Positions 62,813-64,000 of a stretch of DNA of 64,000 nt are shown piece by piece. Source of the stretch: Terriglobia bacterium (lineage in GTDB: Bacteria > Acidobacteriota > Terriglobia > Acidiferrales > UBA7541). Every line of letters starts with the position of its first letter. Position 1 is the first letter of the stretch. The stretch is taken from contig JAIQGG010000005.1 of the NCBI GenBank assembly GCA_020072785.1, positions 62,001-126,000 on the forward strand. Reading direction: 5' to 3'. A program made the position numbers and the translations under genes. The notes under the pieces were generated by a model that was not told the DNA's origin, ran no database searches, and worked only from the letters and a program-made list of their open reading frames with translations.

Positions 62813-64000
62813 TTATGATTCCTGAATCCACACCGTCTTGGCATTCGTAAACTCTCGAATCCCGTGGATGCTCAGCTCGCGTCCGTGCCCGGACTGCTTC
62901 ACGCCCCCAAACGGGACTCTCGGATCGGAGGCTACCATCTTGTTGATAAACACCATTCCTGCATCCAGATCATTGATGAAGCGCTCGCGTTCGGCTTTGT
63001 CATTGGTCCAGGCGCTGGCGCCCAGCCCGAAGCGCGTGTCGTTGGCGATGCGGATGGCGTCGTCCACGTCTTTTGCGCGGAAGACACACGCCACCGGCCC
63101 GAACAGCTCTTCCTTGTAGGCTGGGCAATCCTTGGGAATGTTCGTCAGGACCGTCGGCGCATAAAAATTGCCCGGGCGCGGCAACTTCTTGCCACCGGTC
63201 AGAATCCGCGCACCGGCCTGCACCGACTTCTGCACGTCCCGGTCAAGATCGGTTACACCGTCCGGAGTAGCCAGCGGCCCGACGTCGACACTCTCATCGA
63301 ACGGATCGCCCACTTTCAGCGCCTCCATCCGCGCGACGAATTTCCGTTCAAATGCATCGGCAATCGATTCGGCCACGATAAAGCGCTTGGCGGCGATGCA
63401 CGACTGCCCGTTGTTCACACATCTCGCTTTCACGCCGGACTCCACCGCAGCGTCCAGATTCGCACTGGGCATGACGATGAAGGGATCGCTCCCGCCCAGC
63501 TCCAGCACAACCTTCTTGATGCGTTTGGCCGCGCCGATTCCCACTTCAATCCCTGCGCCTTCGCTGCCCGTGAGTGTGGCGGCTACTACCCGCGGGTCAT
63601 TGAGAACACCGTCGACTTTGGCCGAGCCGATCAGCAGCGTCTGAAAAACGCCTTCGGCAAAACCAGCCCTGCGAAAAAGATCCTCGACAGCCAGCGCTGA
63701 TTGCGGCACGTTCGACGCGTGCTTCAGCAGCCCCACATTGCCCGCCATCAAAGCCGGCGCGGCGAAGCGCAGCACCTGCCAGAAGGGATAATTCCACGGC
63801 ATCACCGCCAGGACCGGGCCGATCGGAAGGTAACGCACGAAGCTGCGGCTGGCGCTGGTCTCGATGATTTCATCCGCTAGAAAACGCTCGGCGTTCTCCG
63901 CATAATAGCGGCATCCCGAAGCGCATTTCAGGACTTCGTCCACCGCGGAGCGATAAGTTTTCCCCATCTCCGTGGTCATCAGCCGGCCAAAAACTTCCTT
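62813..64000 (-). CDS. Aldehyde dehydrogenase (succinate-semialdehyde-type), 5' end cut by window edge
   Basis: The reading frame is open from the right edge (seven codons 'KEVFGRL' before the first visible Met) to the stop at 62813, 395 residues. Catalytic Cys in 'NNGQSCIAAKR', Glu in 'VVLELGGSDPFIV', and 'MPWNYPFWQVLRFAAPALMAGN' and 'GGVKQSGHGRELSIHGI' match the GabD/SSADH-like branch. The missing N-terminus is roughly 60 residues by comparison with family length. It is transcribed toward gntR and may be a separate operon upstream of it. Confidence 0.93.
   Translation of the reverse strand, partial: KEVFGRLMTTEMGKTYRSAVDEVLKCASGCRYYAENAERFLADEIIETSASRSFVRYLPIGPVLAVMPWNYPFWQVLRFAAPALMAGNVGLLKHASNVPQSALAVEDLFRRAGFAEGVFQTLLIGSAKVDGVLNDPRVVAATLTGSEGAGIEVGIGAAKRIKKVVLELGGSDPFIVMPSANLDAAVESGVKARCVNNGQSCIAAKRFIVAESIADAFERKFVARMEALKVGDPFDESVDVGPLATPDGVTDLDRDVQKSVQAGARILTGGKKLPRPGNFYAPTVLTNIPKDCPAYKEELFGPVACVFRAKDVDDAIRIANDTRFGLGASAWTNDKAERERFINDLDAGMVFINKMVASDPRVPFGGVKQSGHGRELSIHGIREFTNAKTVWIQES

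Overview
This window is high-GC DNA with mostly gene-dense, operonic content and no rRNA, insertion sequence or CRISPR array. The gene types point to an aerobic member of the Acidobacteriota: a giant TonB-dependent receptor with an N-terminal carboxypeptidase-regulatory domain, a lipoprotein secretin with a C-terminal cohesin domain, many c-type cytochromes, and a PQQ quinohemoprotein. This assignment is inferred from gene content, not from a marker tree.

Layout. (1) 1-8.4 kb is housekeeping: the start of a HigB/Gp49-like toxin cut by the left edge, argS, pepA and smpB, then a secretin plus two pseudopilins and an initiator tRNA-Met with a terminator. (2) 8.6-19.4 kb is one plus-strand respiratory block. 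It holds a cysteine-free Rrf2 regulator, a Cyc2-like monoheme cytochrome-porin, a cupredoxin, a GltD-like FAD/4Fe-4S oxidoreductase, a Rieske protein, a split cytochrome b, an octaheme cytochrome c, a monoheme cytochrome c lipoprotein and an unknown exported protein built from two homologous halves. Together they read as a path from the outer membrane through the periplasm to the quinone pool and NAD(P). (3) 19.5-33.0 kb is a minus-strand operon of eleven genes: alpha/beta hydrolase, PaaK-like CoA ligase, isochorismatase-family hydrolase, four genes in the order and sizes of an acetophenone-carboxylase-type enzyme (HyuA, small zinc subunit, HyuA, HyuB), a URO-D-superfamily protein, thiolase, 4-hydroxybenzoyl-CoA thioesterase-like protein and pobA. 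Upstream are a TonB receptor (33.2-36.5 kb) and a divergent PQQ/heme alcohol dehydrogenase (37.0-39.2 kb).

(4) 39.2-46.9 kb holds a minus-strand set with a one-carbon flavour (fused methylene-THF reductase, MetE-like protein, SAM methyltransferase) and a reduced 2-oxoacid-dehydrogenase-like set (E1 alpha, E1 beta and a free lipoyl domain), plus a saccharopine-dehydrogenase-like reductase with a divergent HxlR regulator. (5) 47.5-52.4 kb is the protocatechuate branch: an IclR regulator divergent from pcaHGBDC. (6) 52.4-56.0 kb has an aldehyde dehydrogenase, a second MetE-like protein and a second IclR regulator. (7) 56.4-64.0 kb is a GntR-led operon (hydroxyisobutyrate-dehydrogenase-like, E1 alpha, E1 beta, M24 peptidase-like, E2) next to an aldehyde dehydrogenase cut by the right edge.

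Blocks 3 and 5 suggest a complete line from a 4-hydroxyaryl methyl ketone to protocatechuate and beta-ketoadipate: carboxylation to the beta-keto acid, CoA activation, thiolysis, release of 4-hydroxybenzoate, 3-hydroxylation and ortho cleavage. The PQQ enzyme could supply the ketone from a secondary alcohol, and the one-carbon genes could process methyl groups from methoxylated relatives. This pathway is inferred from family assignments and gene order. pcaIJ, a dihydrolipoyl dehydrogenase, a corrinoid protein and a recognisable O-demethylase are not in the window.
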